DNA of 50,673 nt. It comes from Bacillota bacterium. Its GTDB lineage: Bacteria > Bacillota > Clostridia > Christensenellales > DTU072. The DNA is taken from assembly GCA_009781445.1 (NCBI GenBank), contig WQYD01000006.1, positions 1 to 50,673 of the forward strand, read 5' to 3'. The notes below the pieces were generated by a model that did not search any database, had not been told where the DNA came from, and saw only the letters and a list, made by a program, of their open reading frames with translations. A program made the translations under genes and the position numbers. Within the stretch, counting starts at the first letter, position 1, and each line of letters starts with the position of its first letter. Of this stretch, positions 35,190 through 42,906 are shown in pieces.

Positions 35190-35498
35190 TTAAAGTTTGA
35201 TTTGAATATCAACGCCAGCAGGTAAATCAAGCTTCATTAGTGATTCAACCGTGCGCGAAGAACAGTTATATATATCCACAAGGCGTTTGTGAGTTCTCAT
35301 TTCAAATTGTTCTCTTGAGTCCTTGTGCTTGTGCGGTGAACGAAGAATGGTAACAATCTCCCTCTGCGTGGGTAGCGGAATAGGACCAGAGATGCTTGCG
35401 CCCGTTTTTGTGGCGGCATCAACAATTTTTTCGCAAGATGCGTCCGCGAGGACATGATCGTACGCCTTGAGTTTTATTCTTATTTTTTGACCGGGCAT
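35190..35498 (-). CDS. rpsJ: 30S ribosomal protein S10
   Basis: Head protein and NusB/NusG partner in antitermination. 102 aa. [26 protein letters not shown] and [39 protein letters not shown] are standard. First gene of the S10-spc-alpha operon, with AGGAGGGG upstream and a leader of about 135 nt. Confidence 0.98.
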   Translation of the reverse strand: MPGQKIRIKLKAYDHVLADASCEKIVDAATKTGASISGPIPLPTQREIVTILRSPHKHKDSREQFEMRTHKRLVDIYNCSSRTVESLMKLDLPAGVDIQIKL

Positions 35499-35641
35499 TT
35501 ATTTACCCCTCCTAAAAGAATGTTTTTTAAGGATTTTTGCAGTATTTTGCGCTTTCCTTAAGCATTTTCGCTTACTTTGCTATGCGTTTGGTTCACATTT
35601 CTGCGCCTGAACACTTAGCCGTGTGTATCGCGTGCTTTGCT

Positions 35642-35670
35642 ATTATAATCAACCGATATGGTAATGTCAA
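35642..35670 (-). promoter_or_regulatory. S10 operon promoter, full consensus
   Basis: On the minus strand TTGACA (35665-35670), exactly 17 nt, TATAAT (35642-35647), with A/T-rich sequence upstream (UP element-like). Transcription should start near 35635, leaving a leader of about 135 nt before rpsJ. I could not recognise a known ribosomal-protein leader structure in it. Confidence 0.92.
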
Positions 35671-35732
35671 ATGATTTTTAACAAAAAATTAAAAAGTTTT
35701 TGAATCGCCGAATGCTTAACAGCGGAATTTTT

Positions 35733-35891
35733 TTCAGCGCACAGCGCACAACGCACAGCGCACAATGGCGGAATGTTTTAATAATGAGATTTAGAATCCA
35801 CCATGTTTCATGTTTATCGTTTCATGTTTTACTTTTCATAATGAGATTTAGAATCCTTCATTGTGCGCTGTGCGCTGTGCGTTGTGCGCTT
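35733..35891. repeat. Mosaic heptanucleotide repeat element 4, palindromic
   Basis: Inverted arms of GCGCACA-type heptamers (35733-35766 and 35858-35891) flank core (35780-35799), GTTTCAT heptamers (35803-35833) and a second core (35837-35856). It lies between the S10 promoter region and the stop of the ZIP gene. Confidence 0.85.
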
Positions 35892-35903
35892 GATAATAAT
35901 TCC

Positions 35904-36701
35904 TTACTGAATCACAGAACCAAGCACCAACGCAAACACCGCCCCTGCAATAACTATCACTGTGTTAAGGATTTTATTTTCCGAATATTCGTAAACCGCG
36001 GGTAGCATTTCGGCGAAAACTATGCAAAGCATTGCACCGCAAGCAAGCGAAAGGGAATATGCGGTTAAAATTGCGTTCGCGCCCATTAGGTAGCCCACAA
36101 GCGCGCCAAGCACGGTGGGAAGCCCTGCCAAAAAGCAAATGCCCACAATTTTAATATTTTTTGCACCGCTTGCCTTAAGCGGTAAAGCCATTGCCATGCC
36201 TTCGGGAATGTTATGAAGAAGTATCAAAAGCGAGGCTATCAGCCCTGCTTGCACCCTTCCGCCCGCACCGATAACAAGCCCTTCAGGCAAATTGTGAAGC
36301 ATTATGCCAATAAATATCAAAAATCCCGCTTTTGAAAGCCTGCGTGATTGCGCTTTGCTTCCCGTCCCTGTTTCGGGAAGTTCGCCTCTTGTTTCACCCT
36401 CTAAAACAATGCTTTCGGCATTGCTTTTTTCGCTATCCTTTTTCTTATCGCCTATCCTTATAAAAAACACGAAAATTATTCCTATAAGCAAACCAAGACT
36501 CATGTGCAAAATACCGCCAAGTTCCACCGCACTTGGAAGCAATTCAAAAAATGAAATTCCGAGCATTGCGCCAGCCGCAAGCGCGAACATAAGCGCAATG
36601 TAATTCTTGCTTGGTTTTTTGATTATTATGCCAAGCGTGCCACCGAACATTGTTCCGATTCCGCCTGCGATAAATGAAAAAAGAAGTATCTGAAGTAACA
36701 T
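35904..36701 (-). CDS. ZIP family metal transporter
   Basis: Imports zinc or other divalent metals; polytopic membrane protein of 265 aa with about eight spans. The two metal-site helices are clear: MLHNLPEGLVIGAGG and LLHNIPEGMAMALPL, each with HN-PEG. A charged cytoplasmic loop (about residues 85-125) lies between the third and fourth spans. It is transcribed divergently from the hydrolase gene, from a short shared intergenic region. Confidence 0.93.
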   Translation of the reverse strand: MLLQILLFSFIAGGIGTMFGGTLGIIIKKPSKNYIALMFALAAGAMLGISFFELLPSAVELGGILHMSLGLLIGIIFVFFIRIGDKKKDSEKSNAESIVLEGETRGELPETGTGSKAQSRRLSKAGFLIFIGIMLHNLPEGLVIGAGGRVQAGLIASLLILLHNIPEGMAMALPLKASGAKNIKIVGICFLAGLPTVLGALVGYLMGANAILTAYSLSLACGAMLCIVFAEMLPAVYEYSENKILNTVIVIAGAVFALVLGSVIQ

Positions 36702-36748
36702 TTAATTTGATTCCTGTGGATTCTAAGAGTAACATAAAAAAAATATCC

Positions 36749-36777
36749 TTGTCAAATATTTCCAAGTATGCTAAACT
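36749..36777 (+). promoter_or_regulatory. Promoter of the alpha/beta hydrolase gene, leaderless type
   Basis: TTGTCA (36749-36754), 17-nt spacer, TAAACT (36772-36777), seven bases, then ATG at 36785. The -35 sequence TTGTCAA reads TTGACAA on the other strand and may serve the divergent ZIP gene too. Confidence 0.75.
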
Positions 36778-36784
36778 AAAAGTA

Positions 36785-37804
36785 ATGTTACCTTTATTAT
36801 GTGCGCGCATATCCGCGCTTTCATATAATATCGCGCTTGGTTTCAGCGTTGCTGGGCTTGTCCTTTTCGTACTGCTTTCACTGTATTTTGCATTTTGTGT
36901 GGTTGCGTCTAACATTATGTTCCGCCCCAAAAAAATGCAGTTTGAGGATAGCGTTGAGGACACAATTTTAAAAAGAAGTTTCAATAGAGAATTTTTAAAC
37001 ACCCCTTTTGAAGAAAGAGAGATTAACTCTGATTTCGGTTACAACCTTTACGCAAGGCTTTATATCAATGAGGTTAAAACGGATAAATTTATCCTTGTTC
37101 TTCACGGACACAAGTCAAATTGCGTGGATATGCTACCTTATGCGGAAGAATTTTTGCGCCTTGGCTACAATGTGCTTATTCCCGATCACAGATACGGCGC
37201 AAGAAGCGGGGGTTCGTCCGTTACCATGGGGCATTATGAGAAATATGACGCTATTTCGTGGATAAACGCACTTTTTGAAGAATTTCCGAATTGTAACCTT
37301 GGCGTATTCGGCGAATCAATGGGCGGTGCCACAGGAATCATGGTTACCGCCATGGATAACCGCGTAAAGTTTTTAATTGAATATTGCGGTTACGCGAATT
37401 ACGAATTGATTATGCTTCCAAGGCTAAACCACAGCCGTTTTTTATACCGACTTTTGTTGCCGGGGCTACGGATTGTTGCCACAGGGCTATTTAACATTAG
37501 CATGAAAGAAATGGACGCGTTATCCGCCATGAAAACGATAAGCGTACCCGTACTAATGCTTCACAGCAAAGCAGACAAAACCGTTACTTACAATAACGCA
37601 GAAAAATTGCTTGAAGCAAACCCAAACGCAAAACTTATCACATTTGAAGAATCCACGCACGCGCGTTCACTCTCGCGATATAAAAATGATTTTATAACCG
37701 CAGTGGAAGATTTTATTAAATCCCTACCAAACGGACTTAGCCCTGATAAAGAGGCGGAAAAGAAAACAAAAACAAAAAACCAAAAAATGGAGGACATATT
37801 ATGA
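36785..37804 (+). CDS. Alpha/beta hydrolase with N-terminal membrane anchor
   Basis: Serine hydrolase of unknown substrate. About 339 aa. A hydrophobic segment spans about residues 18-40; then LHGHKSN (oxyanion region), the nucleophile elbow GESMGG, an Asp in LHSKADKTV and a His in ESTHARS complete the triad. A lysine-rich tail ends it. The frame is open back to 36674, but I chose the ATG at 36785, seven bases after the -10 box. The next gene starts inside its end (4-bp overlap), so the two are an operon and may both act on membrane lipids (inference). Confidence 0.85.
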   Translation: MLPLLCARISALSYNIALGFSVAGLVLFVLLSLYFAFCVVASNIMFRPKKMQFEDSVEDTILKRSFNREFLNTPFEEREINSDFGYNLYARLYINEVKTDKFILVLHGHKSNCVDMLPYAEEFLRLGYNVLIPDHRYGARSGGSSVTMGHYEKYDAISWINALFEEFPNCNLGVFGESMGGATGIMVTAMDNRVKFLIEYCGYANYELIMLPRLNHSRFLYRLLLPGLRIVATGLFNISMKEMDALSAMKTISVPVLMLHSKADKTVTYNNAEKLLEANPNAKLITFEESTHARSLSRYKNDFITAVEDFIKSLPNGLSPDKEAEKKTKTKNQKMEDIL

Positions 37805-38595
37805 CAGCATTAATTATCACCGCGGTGCTTGCAGCACTCGCAACCGTAGGCTTTATTGCGGTACGAATTTTGAAAGCACCGATTTACGGGCTTTTTGCAA
37901 AAATCGTAGCGTCTGTAGGGTTTATTACCATTAGCGTTACCGCGCTTACTATTAAGGATATAGTATTTATCCCTTATGGCGCACCGCTTATTATCCTTGG
38001 GCTTGTTCTTGGGCTTATCGGCGACATTGTGCTTGATGTTAAGCGCATTCACGGGCTTTCCGCATCCTTAATCACAGGCGAAAGTGAATTTGAGGTTAAC
38101 CTCAAAAAAGAACATATCAAATTTGAGGGGCTTTACCTCACAAGCGGTATGGTTTCTTTCTTTGCAGGGCATATCGTGTTCCTTGTGGCAGTTTGCCTTA
38201 TTGCCACGGAATTCTTCGGGCTAACCGAAAACCGCGAATTCTTATTCCCTATCGCAGTTTCTGCGGGTATCGGTATTGCAATGGGGCCTGTAACAATCAT
38301 TATTTCCGAAAAACTTTTAAAAGCAGATTTCGGCAAGCACAAGATTCTTGCAGGTGCTTACGGCGGGCTTTTGATTTTCTTCACAGTGTTTACCCTTTGG
38401 CTAACCATACTTGAACCCGCGTTCTTACTGCTATTCCTTGGAACGCTTTGCTTCCTACTATCCGATCTTGTTCTTTCGCAAATGTACTTCTGCGAAGGCA
38501 AAAAGGAAGATAAGATTCTTGTGGCAGTAAACCACGCGCTTTATTATTCGGCACAAATTCTTATAGCTTGTTGGTTATTTACCTTGGTTCTTTAA
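37801..38595 (+). CDS. Lysoplasmalogenase family (YhhN/TMEM86) membrane protein
   Basis: Members hydrolyse the vinyl-ether bond of lysoplasmalogens; many bacterial members are untested. 264 aa with about eight spans. Conserved acidic and polar residues in the membrane are present: LGLIGDIVLDVKR, FFAGHIVFLVA, CFLLSDLVLSQ and HALYYSAQILIACW, matching the YhhN pattern. The start is preceded by GGAGG and overlaps the hydrolase stop (ATGA), so both are co-expressed. Anaerobic Clostridia often make plasmalogens, which fits (family knowledge). Confidence 0.85.
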   Translation: MTALIITAVLAALATVGFIAVRILKAPIYGLFAKIVASVGFITISVTALTIKDIVFIPYGAPLIILGLVLGLIGDIVLDVKRIHGLSASLITGESEFEVNLKKEHIKFEGLYLTSGMVSFFAGHIVFLVAVCLIATEFFGLTENREFLFPIAVSAGIGIAMGPVTIIISEKLLKADFGKHKILAGAYGGLLIFFTVFTLWLTILEPAFLLLFLGTLCFLLSDLVLSQMYFCEGKKEDKILVAVNHALYYSAQILIACWLFTLVL

Positions 38596-38612
38596 GAGTT
38601 TTTATCTAACAC

Positions 38613-38643
38613 AAAAAAGAGTTGCTTATCGCAACTCTTTTTT
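38613..38643. terminator. Bidirectional terminator
   Basis: A 13-bp stem (AAAAAAGAGTTGC with GCAACTCTTTTTT, loop TTATC) with a T-run on either strand, between the converging YhhN and Crp/Fnr genes. Confidence 0.93.
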
Positions 38644-38670
38644 CCGTGTTATTTTTAATGATATTTTGGA

Positions 38671-39369
38671 TTATTCCGTAACCACAATCTTTTTAACTTC
38701 GCTTAGCTTTTTGATTGTAACATTGTCTTTCTTAAAATCAATTATGCCTTCATCTCTCATGCGCATCATTTCGCGGGACATTGAGGGGCGGGATACATTA
38801 AGATAATCTGCCATTTCGTTACGGTTGATTCCCATAACCACTTCAAGCGCACCGTTTTGTTCTAAATGCTTTTCATAAATAAGTTTGGCAATTTTTAGGC
38901 GCATACTCTTAATCACAAGATATTCCGTATCACCGCTTAACTTGGCAATTTTTTCTGCAAGCGAACCGATAACATTATCAAGAAGTTTTTTGTGGTAAGG
39001 GCTGTTTTCGTCTGCAAACAGCGTAATGGTTTCGGCTGAAAGGTACAAAACATCCACTTCTTCCTCAGCGGATACCACTGAATACGAAAGTTTTTTATTT
39101 GGCAAGAAGGCATCTACATCGCCAAACATTTCGCCTGCAACCATTGCGCCCTGCGCTTCGTTATTTCCGTTCTTTTTGGTAACATACTTAAGTAGCGTTC
39201 CCGTGAGAACAACGCCGATTTCGGTAACATCTGAACCTTGCTTTGCAATAACGATACCGCGCGAATACTTAACGATACGCGCACGGATACTATCAAAGAT
39301 AGAGTTAATTTCCTTATCCTCAAAATTGTGGAAAAATCTGCTTTTCTTTAAGAGTTTTAAGATATTCAT
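38671..39369 (-). CDS. Crp/Fnr family transcription regulator
   Basis: 232 aa: a cyclic-nucleotide-binding-type beta-roll (residues about 15-125), a dimerisation helix, and a winged helix-turn-helix with the recognition helix YLNVSRPSMSREMMRMRDEGII. No four-Cys cluster for iron-sulfur is present, so it is not a classic FNR; the effector is unknown. AGGTGA lies before the start. The promoter is at 39428-39456, and an inverted repeat lies near the expected transcription start, possibly its own operator. Confidence 0.92.
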   Translation of the reverse strand: MNILKLLKKSRFFHNFEDKEINSIFDSIRARIVKYSRGIVIAKQGSDVTEIGVVLTGTLLKYVTKKNGNNEAQGAMVAGEMFGDVDAFLPNKKLSYSVVSAEEEVDVLYLSAETITLFADENSPYHKKLLDNVIGSLAEKIAKLSGDTEYLVIKSMRLKIAKLIYEKHLEQNGALEVVMGINRNEMADYLNVSRPSMSREMMRMRDEGIIDFKKDNVTIKKLSEVKKIVVTE

Positions 39370-39405
39370 GCGTTCACCTGTTACAAAAACTAATGTCTGT
39401 AGCTA

Positions 39406-39423
39406 AGGCAACAAACATTGCCT
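39406..39423. promoter_or_regulatory. Inverted repeat at the Crp/Fnr transcription start
   Basis: AGGCAA-CAAACA-TTGCCT, located just downstream of the -10 box (TATAAT, 39428-39433 on the minus strand, 17-nt spacer, TTGCAA at 39451-39456). The position suits an autoregulatory operator or a 5' mRNA hairpin. Confidence 0.5.
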
Positions 39424-39427
39424 AAAC

Positions 39428-39456
39428 ATTATATTATGAAAAGATTTTATTTGCAA
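39428..39456 (-). promoter_or_regulatory. Crp/Fnr gene promoter
   Basis: TTGCAA (39451-39456), 17-nt spacer and TATAAT (39428-39433) on the minus strand. Divergent from an extended -10 TGATATAAT at 39475-39483 on the plus strand for the 39598 gene. Confidence 0.8.
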
Positions 39457-39474
39457 GGCTTTTACGCAAGAATG

Positions 39475-39483
39475 TGATATAAT
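39475..39483 (+). promoter_or_regulatory. Extended -10 promoter for the 39598 gene
   Basis: TGATATAAT on the plus strand, no good -35. Transcription from it would start near 39490 and include the entire mosaic repeat at 39495-39581 in the 5' UTR. Confidence 0.6.
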
Positions 39484-39494
39484 TTGTGTATACA

Positions 39495-39581
39495 ACGCAC
39501 AGCGCACAACGCACAGCGCACAATGATTGATTCTAAATATCATTATTAGTTAATTAATCCATAATTCGTACTTTGTACTTA
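39495..39581. repeat. Mosaic heptanucleotide repeat element 5, single arm
   Basis: Heptamers of the GCGCACA class (39495-39524), the core in inverse orientation (about 39527-39558) and short CGTACTT repeats (39565-39581). Unlike other copies, it lacks the second inverted arm. Confidence 0.8.
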
Positions 39582-39597
39582 ACCACCATTCACTCAA

Positions 39598-40341
39598 ATG
39601 ACTACTGATACAAAATTTTTACAAAAAAAATTCTCAGGCTTGCTAAGCGAGCTTTATGAAACAAGGCTAATACTTTCGGGTTCGCGGATTTCAAGGCTTT
39701 TATCCTTTATATCAAGCGAACCTGATTTGCTTGCCCTAATCACCGAGGCGGTGCGTGCAATAGATCATAAGGCGGAATTAGAGCGCGCCTTACGGCGGGA
39801 CGGGCATAAAGTGGTTTTTAAATTGCCAGACGGGCAAATGGAAATTATTTCACTTGTTACGGGGCTAATGTATCGGTTTGACAGCGAATACGAATCAATA
39901 TCTATAGTAGACTTTATAACCAAACTCTTTCCTGCGCCAAGCGGAAATAGCCACGAATCTTACGCAAATTTCTGCAATGAAGTTTTAAAGCCTTACGAAC
40001 GCGCTGTTTTAGGTGCTTTAAGCAATAATTTAGACGGGGTTGAAAATAGCGAAGCGGAAGAAATAAGCGCGGACGCACTGCCCGATAATGCTAAAACCGA
40101 TTTAGATTTTTGGCTAAGAAACCTGCTTGAACTTGTGAAAGACGATAAATCCTTAAATACCGAAACGGCAAAGGATTATTCCACCTTACTGCGCGGAATG
40201 CTCCACGCAGGGGAAGAACAAAATAATTCCTTATTAAAAACGATTTTCACAGGCTTAAAATACGCACTCAAACCTTACAAAAAGGCACAAAGAGAATTGG
40301 AAGAGATTCAGAATCTTTTGGTGGGGTATAAAATACTTTAA
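39598..40341 (+). CDS. Unknown protein
   Basis: Not recognised. 247 aa, predicted soluble and mainly helical, with an acidic middle (LDGVENSEAEEISADALPDN), no signal peptide and no Cys motifs. The N-terminus (FLQKKFSGLLSELYETRLIL) suggests coiled or paired helices. The start has no Shine-Dalgarno and follows TAACCACCATTCACTCAA, similar to sequence before the ABC ATPase gene. It is convergent with the Na/Pi gene. Confidence 0.65.
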   Translation: MTTDTKFLQKKFSGLLSELYETRLILSGSRISRLLSFISSEPDLLALITEAVRAIDHKAELERALRRDGHKVVFKLPDGQMEIISLVTGLMYRFDSEYESISIVDFITKLFPAPSGNSHESYANFCNEVLKPYERAVLGALSNNLDGVENSEAEEISADALPDNAKTDLDFWLRNLLELVKDDKSLNTETAKDYSTLLRGMLHAGEEQNNSLLKTIFTGLKYALKPYKKAQRELEEIQNLLVGYKIL

Positions 40342-40436
40342 CAGCGCACAATGCGTCAGCGCACAGCGCACAGTGAAGGATTTATTTATAATGAGATTTA
40401 GAATCCACCATTGTGCGCTGTGCGCTGTGCGCTGAA
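40342..40436. repeat. Mosaic heptanucleotide repeat element 6, palindromic
   Basis: Inverted GCGCACA arms (40342-40374 and 40409-40436) around a complete core (40378-40406). It fills the entire gap between the stop codons of two converging genes. Confidence 0.85.
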
Positions 40437-40438
40437 AA

Positions 40439-42190
40439 CTATTCCGTAGCAGGCAACGGCGTTTCCTCAACCGTTGCGGCAACTTGCAAAGCAGGTTCCA
40501 TTTCACTGCGCCTATCTTGCATTATTTGATTTAATTCGGCGTCTGATTTATCTTCGCCTCTTGGCACAAGGGTTGCGGCAATGTAAGATATAAATCCTGC
40601 GATACTTCTGAACGATATATAAGTTTGGTAAACATGTTCGCCGAGTTCCACGCTTAAAACCCCGCTTGAAAGTTTTTCAAGGTAAGAATCATGGAAGGCA
40701 TCGCAGGTTTTGCGGATTTCTTTGCTAAAACGCACAAGCGCGCGCAACTTCGTAACAAGCCATTCCTTTTCGTCAAACAGCGAGTAAAATTCCCCTAAGA
40801 GTTTCGTTACTTCCGCGTACACGGCTTTTAATTCCGCAATTATTTCGGGCGTGAATTTAAGTCCGTTTTCCTTTAATTTTTGCGCGTTAATCAGCATGAA
40901 TATTGAATGCCCCGAAAAACGCTTAACATCGCTTGTGAAGTGATACATTTTTCCAAGCAAACTTTCCCCAAATTCGGGAAGTTCGTTCCGCGATAGCTTA
41001 ACGAGGTACTGCGCAATCAGTTGGTGCAAATAATCAATCTTGGCTTTTTCCTCATGAATCTTTTCTTTATCGTGGAAATTTTGCGTTAAAAGTATATTAA
41101 ACGCCCTATCCACATTCTTTTGAGATTTCTCGGCAAGATCCTTGATTTCCTTAAGCGCGGCACCAAGGGCGGAAATCGGGCTTGAAAGCAAATCATCGCT
41201 TGCGTAAGTTAGGCGCAAAATATCGTCATCTTGCGGTTTTTCTTTTATAATCAACTCAACGAGGCGGTTAAGAGGTTTGATAAACCCAATCAAAGCAAAA
41301 GCCGTGAGTATGTTAAACATAATGTGGAATGAAGAAATCTGCCACACAGGATCAGAAATCAAGCCTTGGTAGAACGGCACAAACCACCGTTGCAGAGGCC
41401 AAATTATTATAGTAAACAACACTGTTCCTAAAAAGTTGAAAGCAAAGTGAATAACCGCGGCGCGCTTTGCGTTTGTGTTTGCAACCGCCGCTGCGAGGAA
41501 CGCTGTAAGCGTTGTTCCCACATTTGCGCCAAGAACTATGTAAATCGCCACATCAAAGGCAAGAACATCCATGGAAATCATGCTGATAACAAGTGCCATT
41601 GTTCCTGCGGACGATTGGGTTATCATGGTAAACGCTATGCCAAGCAAAATGCCGAGAAGCGGAAAGGAAGTTTTTTCAAAAAGGGCTTGGAAACCGTTTC
41701 TTAGCGTGGGATCGCCCTTGAACGCACTGTTCATTAGTTCCATTCCCACGAAAAGCACGCCGAATGCAACTAAGATATCCGCAATTCTAACCGCGCTTTC
41801 CTTTTTGGTGAAAAGTTTAATAAAAACGCCTATAAAGCCCACCGCCATAAAGAAATACTTCACAGGGAAAGCGGATAAGGACGCCATTATACTCGTAATC
41901 GTTGAACCGATATTCGCGCCCATGATAATGGCGGTTGCTTGGAAAAGCGTGAGGATACCTGCGTTCACAAGCCCCACAACCATAACAGTGGTAGCCGAGG
42001 AGGATTGAACCGCCGCCGTAACCCCTATGCCAAGCCCAAAGCCCGACCAACGGTTACTGCTGAACTTTTTAAGCATCAACCGCATTTTGTGCTGATTAGT
42101 TTTAGTCAATGCCTCACTAAAAAGCACAACGCCTATCAAAAAGATTCCAATACCGGCAATTAGCCCCAAAACAGAAAAGAACACATCCAT
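40439..42190 (-). CDS. Na/Pi symporter family protein with PhoU-like domain
   Basis: Sodium-dependent phosphate transporter of the NptA/YjbB group. 583 aa. The two inverted transport repeats carry AAVQSSSATTVMVV and MITQSSAGTMALVI, with MGANIGSTITS and LGANVGTTLTAF following. A helical PhoU-like domain spans about residues 340-545, and a Glu-rich tail ends it. The start codon lies six bases after a -10 box (TATTAT) and has no Shine-Dalgarno, so the mRNA is probably leaderless. Confidence 0.93.
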   Translation of the reverse strand: MDVFFSVLGLIAGIGIFLIGVVLFSEALTKTNQHKMRLMLKKFSSNRWSGFGLGIGVTAAVQSSSATTVMVVGLVNAGILTLFQATAIIMGANIGSTITSIMASLSAFPVKYFFMAVGFIGVFIKLFTKKESAVRIADILVAFGVLFVGMELMNSAFKGDPTLRNGFQALFEKTSFPLLGILLGIAFTMITQSSAGTMALVISMISMDVLAFDVAIYIVLGANVGTTLTAFLAAAVANTNAKRAAVIHFAFNFLGTVLFTIIIWPLQRWFVPFYQGLISDPVWQISSFHIMFNILTAFALIGFIKPLNRLVELIIKEKPQDDDILRLTYASDDLLSSPISALGAALKEIKDLAEKSQKNVDRAFNILLTQNFHDKEKIHEEKAKIDYLHQLIAQYLVKLSRNELPEFGESLLGKMYHFTSDVKRFSGHSIFMLINAQKLKENGLKFTPEIIAELKAVYAEVTKLLGEFYSLFDEKEWLVTKLRALVRFSKEIRKTCDAFHDSYLEKLSSGVLSVELGEHVYQTYISFRSIAGFISYIAATLVPRGEDKSDAELNQIMQDRRSEMEPALQVAATVEETPLPATE

Positions 42191-42196
42191 AGATAT

Positions 42197-42225
42197 ATAA
42201 TAACTTACTTAAATAGAGTTGTCAA
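42197..42225 (-). promoter_or_regulatory. Na/Pi gene promoter, leaderless type
   Basis: On the minus strand TTGACA (42220-42225), 17-nt spacer, TATTAT (42197-42202), six bases, ATG at 42190. Confidence 0.85.
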
Positions 42226-42280
42226 TATATAAAGTTTGCAATAATATGCGTTAGATTGCTTGCGGGGGCGAAAATGGAAC

Positions 42281-42527
42281 TTTGGTGATATGAAGTCGCA
42301 AACAAGTTTGCTTATGAAGCCGTTCGCTTGCACTCACTTATGAAGACGGCTTGCGCCTTATGAAGTGACCTCGCCTCTTTGGCGGACTGCGTACACTTCG
42401 TCCCCTCGTCCTTGCAAACGCAAGCGTTTGACGGCTCGGGCGTGGCTATAATCTTATCCACCATGCAGGCTTGCCTGCACTTCATAAGCGTAGCGACTTC
42501 ATATCTTCACGGCGAAGCCACTTCATT
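42281..42527. repeat. Complex palindromic element with ATGAAG/CTTCAT repeats
   Basis: ATGAAG occurs at 42290, 42314, 42340 and 42360, and its complement CTTCAT at 42480, 42497 and 42521. In between lie hairpins GCAAAC-AA-GTTTGC (42298-42311), CAAACGC-AA-GCGTTTG (42415-42430) and GCAGGC-TT-GCCTGC (42465-42478). The whole region is a nested inverted repeat with no coding region. I see no terminal duplication. Confidence 0.7.
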
Positions 42528-42528
42528 T

Positions 42529-42564
42529 CAAAAGCCCAAAATCATTGATGATTTTGGGCTTTTG
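42529..42564. terminator. Terminator of the tRNA gene
   Basis: A 17-bp stem (42529-42545 with 42548-42564) with a T-run on both sides. It lies directly downstream of the tRNA 3' end on the minus strand. Confidence 0.85.
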
Positions 42565-42565
42565 A

Positions 42566-42639
42566 TGGCAGGAGCAGTAAGAATCGAACTTACATCAAGG
42601 GGGTCAGAGTCCCTTGTGTTGCCATTACACTATGCTCCA
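42566..42639 (-). tRNA. tRNA-Gln (anticodon CUG)
   Basis: A 74-nt cloverleaf with encoded CCA. D stem GTGT/ACAC and T stem GTAAG/CTTAC pair perfectly, and the loop TTCGATT is standard. The anticodon CTG is at 42605-42607 with U33 and A37. Two mismatches stand out, both between the 5' and the 3' half: U1-U72 (usually U1-A72) and A31-C39. The integrase gene begins 310 bp away on the 5' side, so the tRNA is probably the integration site of the element to the right, and may be a hybrid. Confidence 0.85.
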
Positions 42640-42710
42640 TTGGTAAGAAAATCAATCTTTTCTTTTGATTATACCGTTTTTCTAACCACCACGCAACTGA
42701 ATAAAATCAG

Positions 42711-42764
42711 TTTTTGGTACATTTTTCGGTACATTTCTTGGGTCAAAATTTGGGTCAAATTTTA
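42711..42764. repeat. Putative integrase arm-site array A
   Basis: TTTTTGGTACATTTTTCGGTACATTT followed by two TTGGGTCAAA copies. Same motifs in the same order and direction as array B at 42907-42960. Likely arm-type sites for the adjacent tyrosine recombinase. Confidence 0.6.
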
Positions 42765-42906
42765 GGGGTAAAAATCGGTGCTTTAAGGGGTGCTTTTTCA
42801 TTCTGAAATTTGGTAAGATTTTTAAGCCTTTTGTGGCGTAATAATGCGTTTTCTTGCAAGTTTTGTTTGCGCTATTGTTTTGATTTTGCATAAAAAAGCA
42901 ATTGTG

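Noticed and set aside
8741-40436. CRISPR array
   Set aside because: Units are 7 bp, directly adjoining, without unique spacers, and no cas gene is present.
42379-42765. 128-codon plus-strand frame across the tRNA
   Set aside because: It covers palindromes, a terminator and the tRNA on the other strand.
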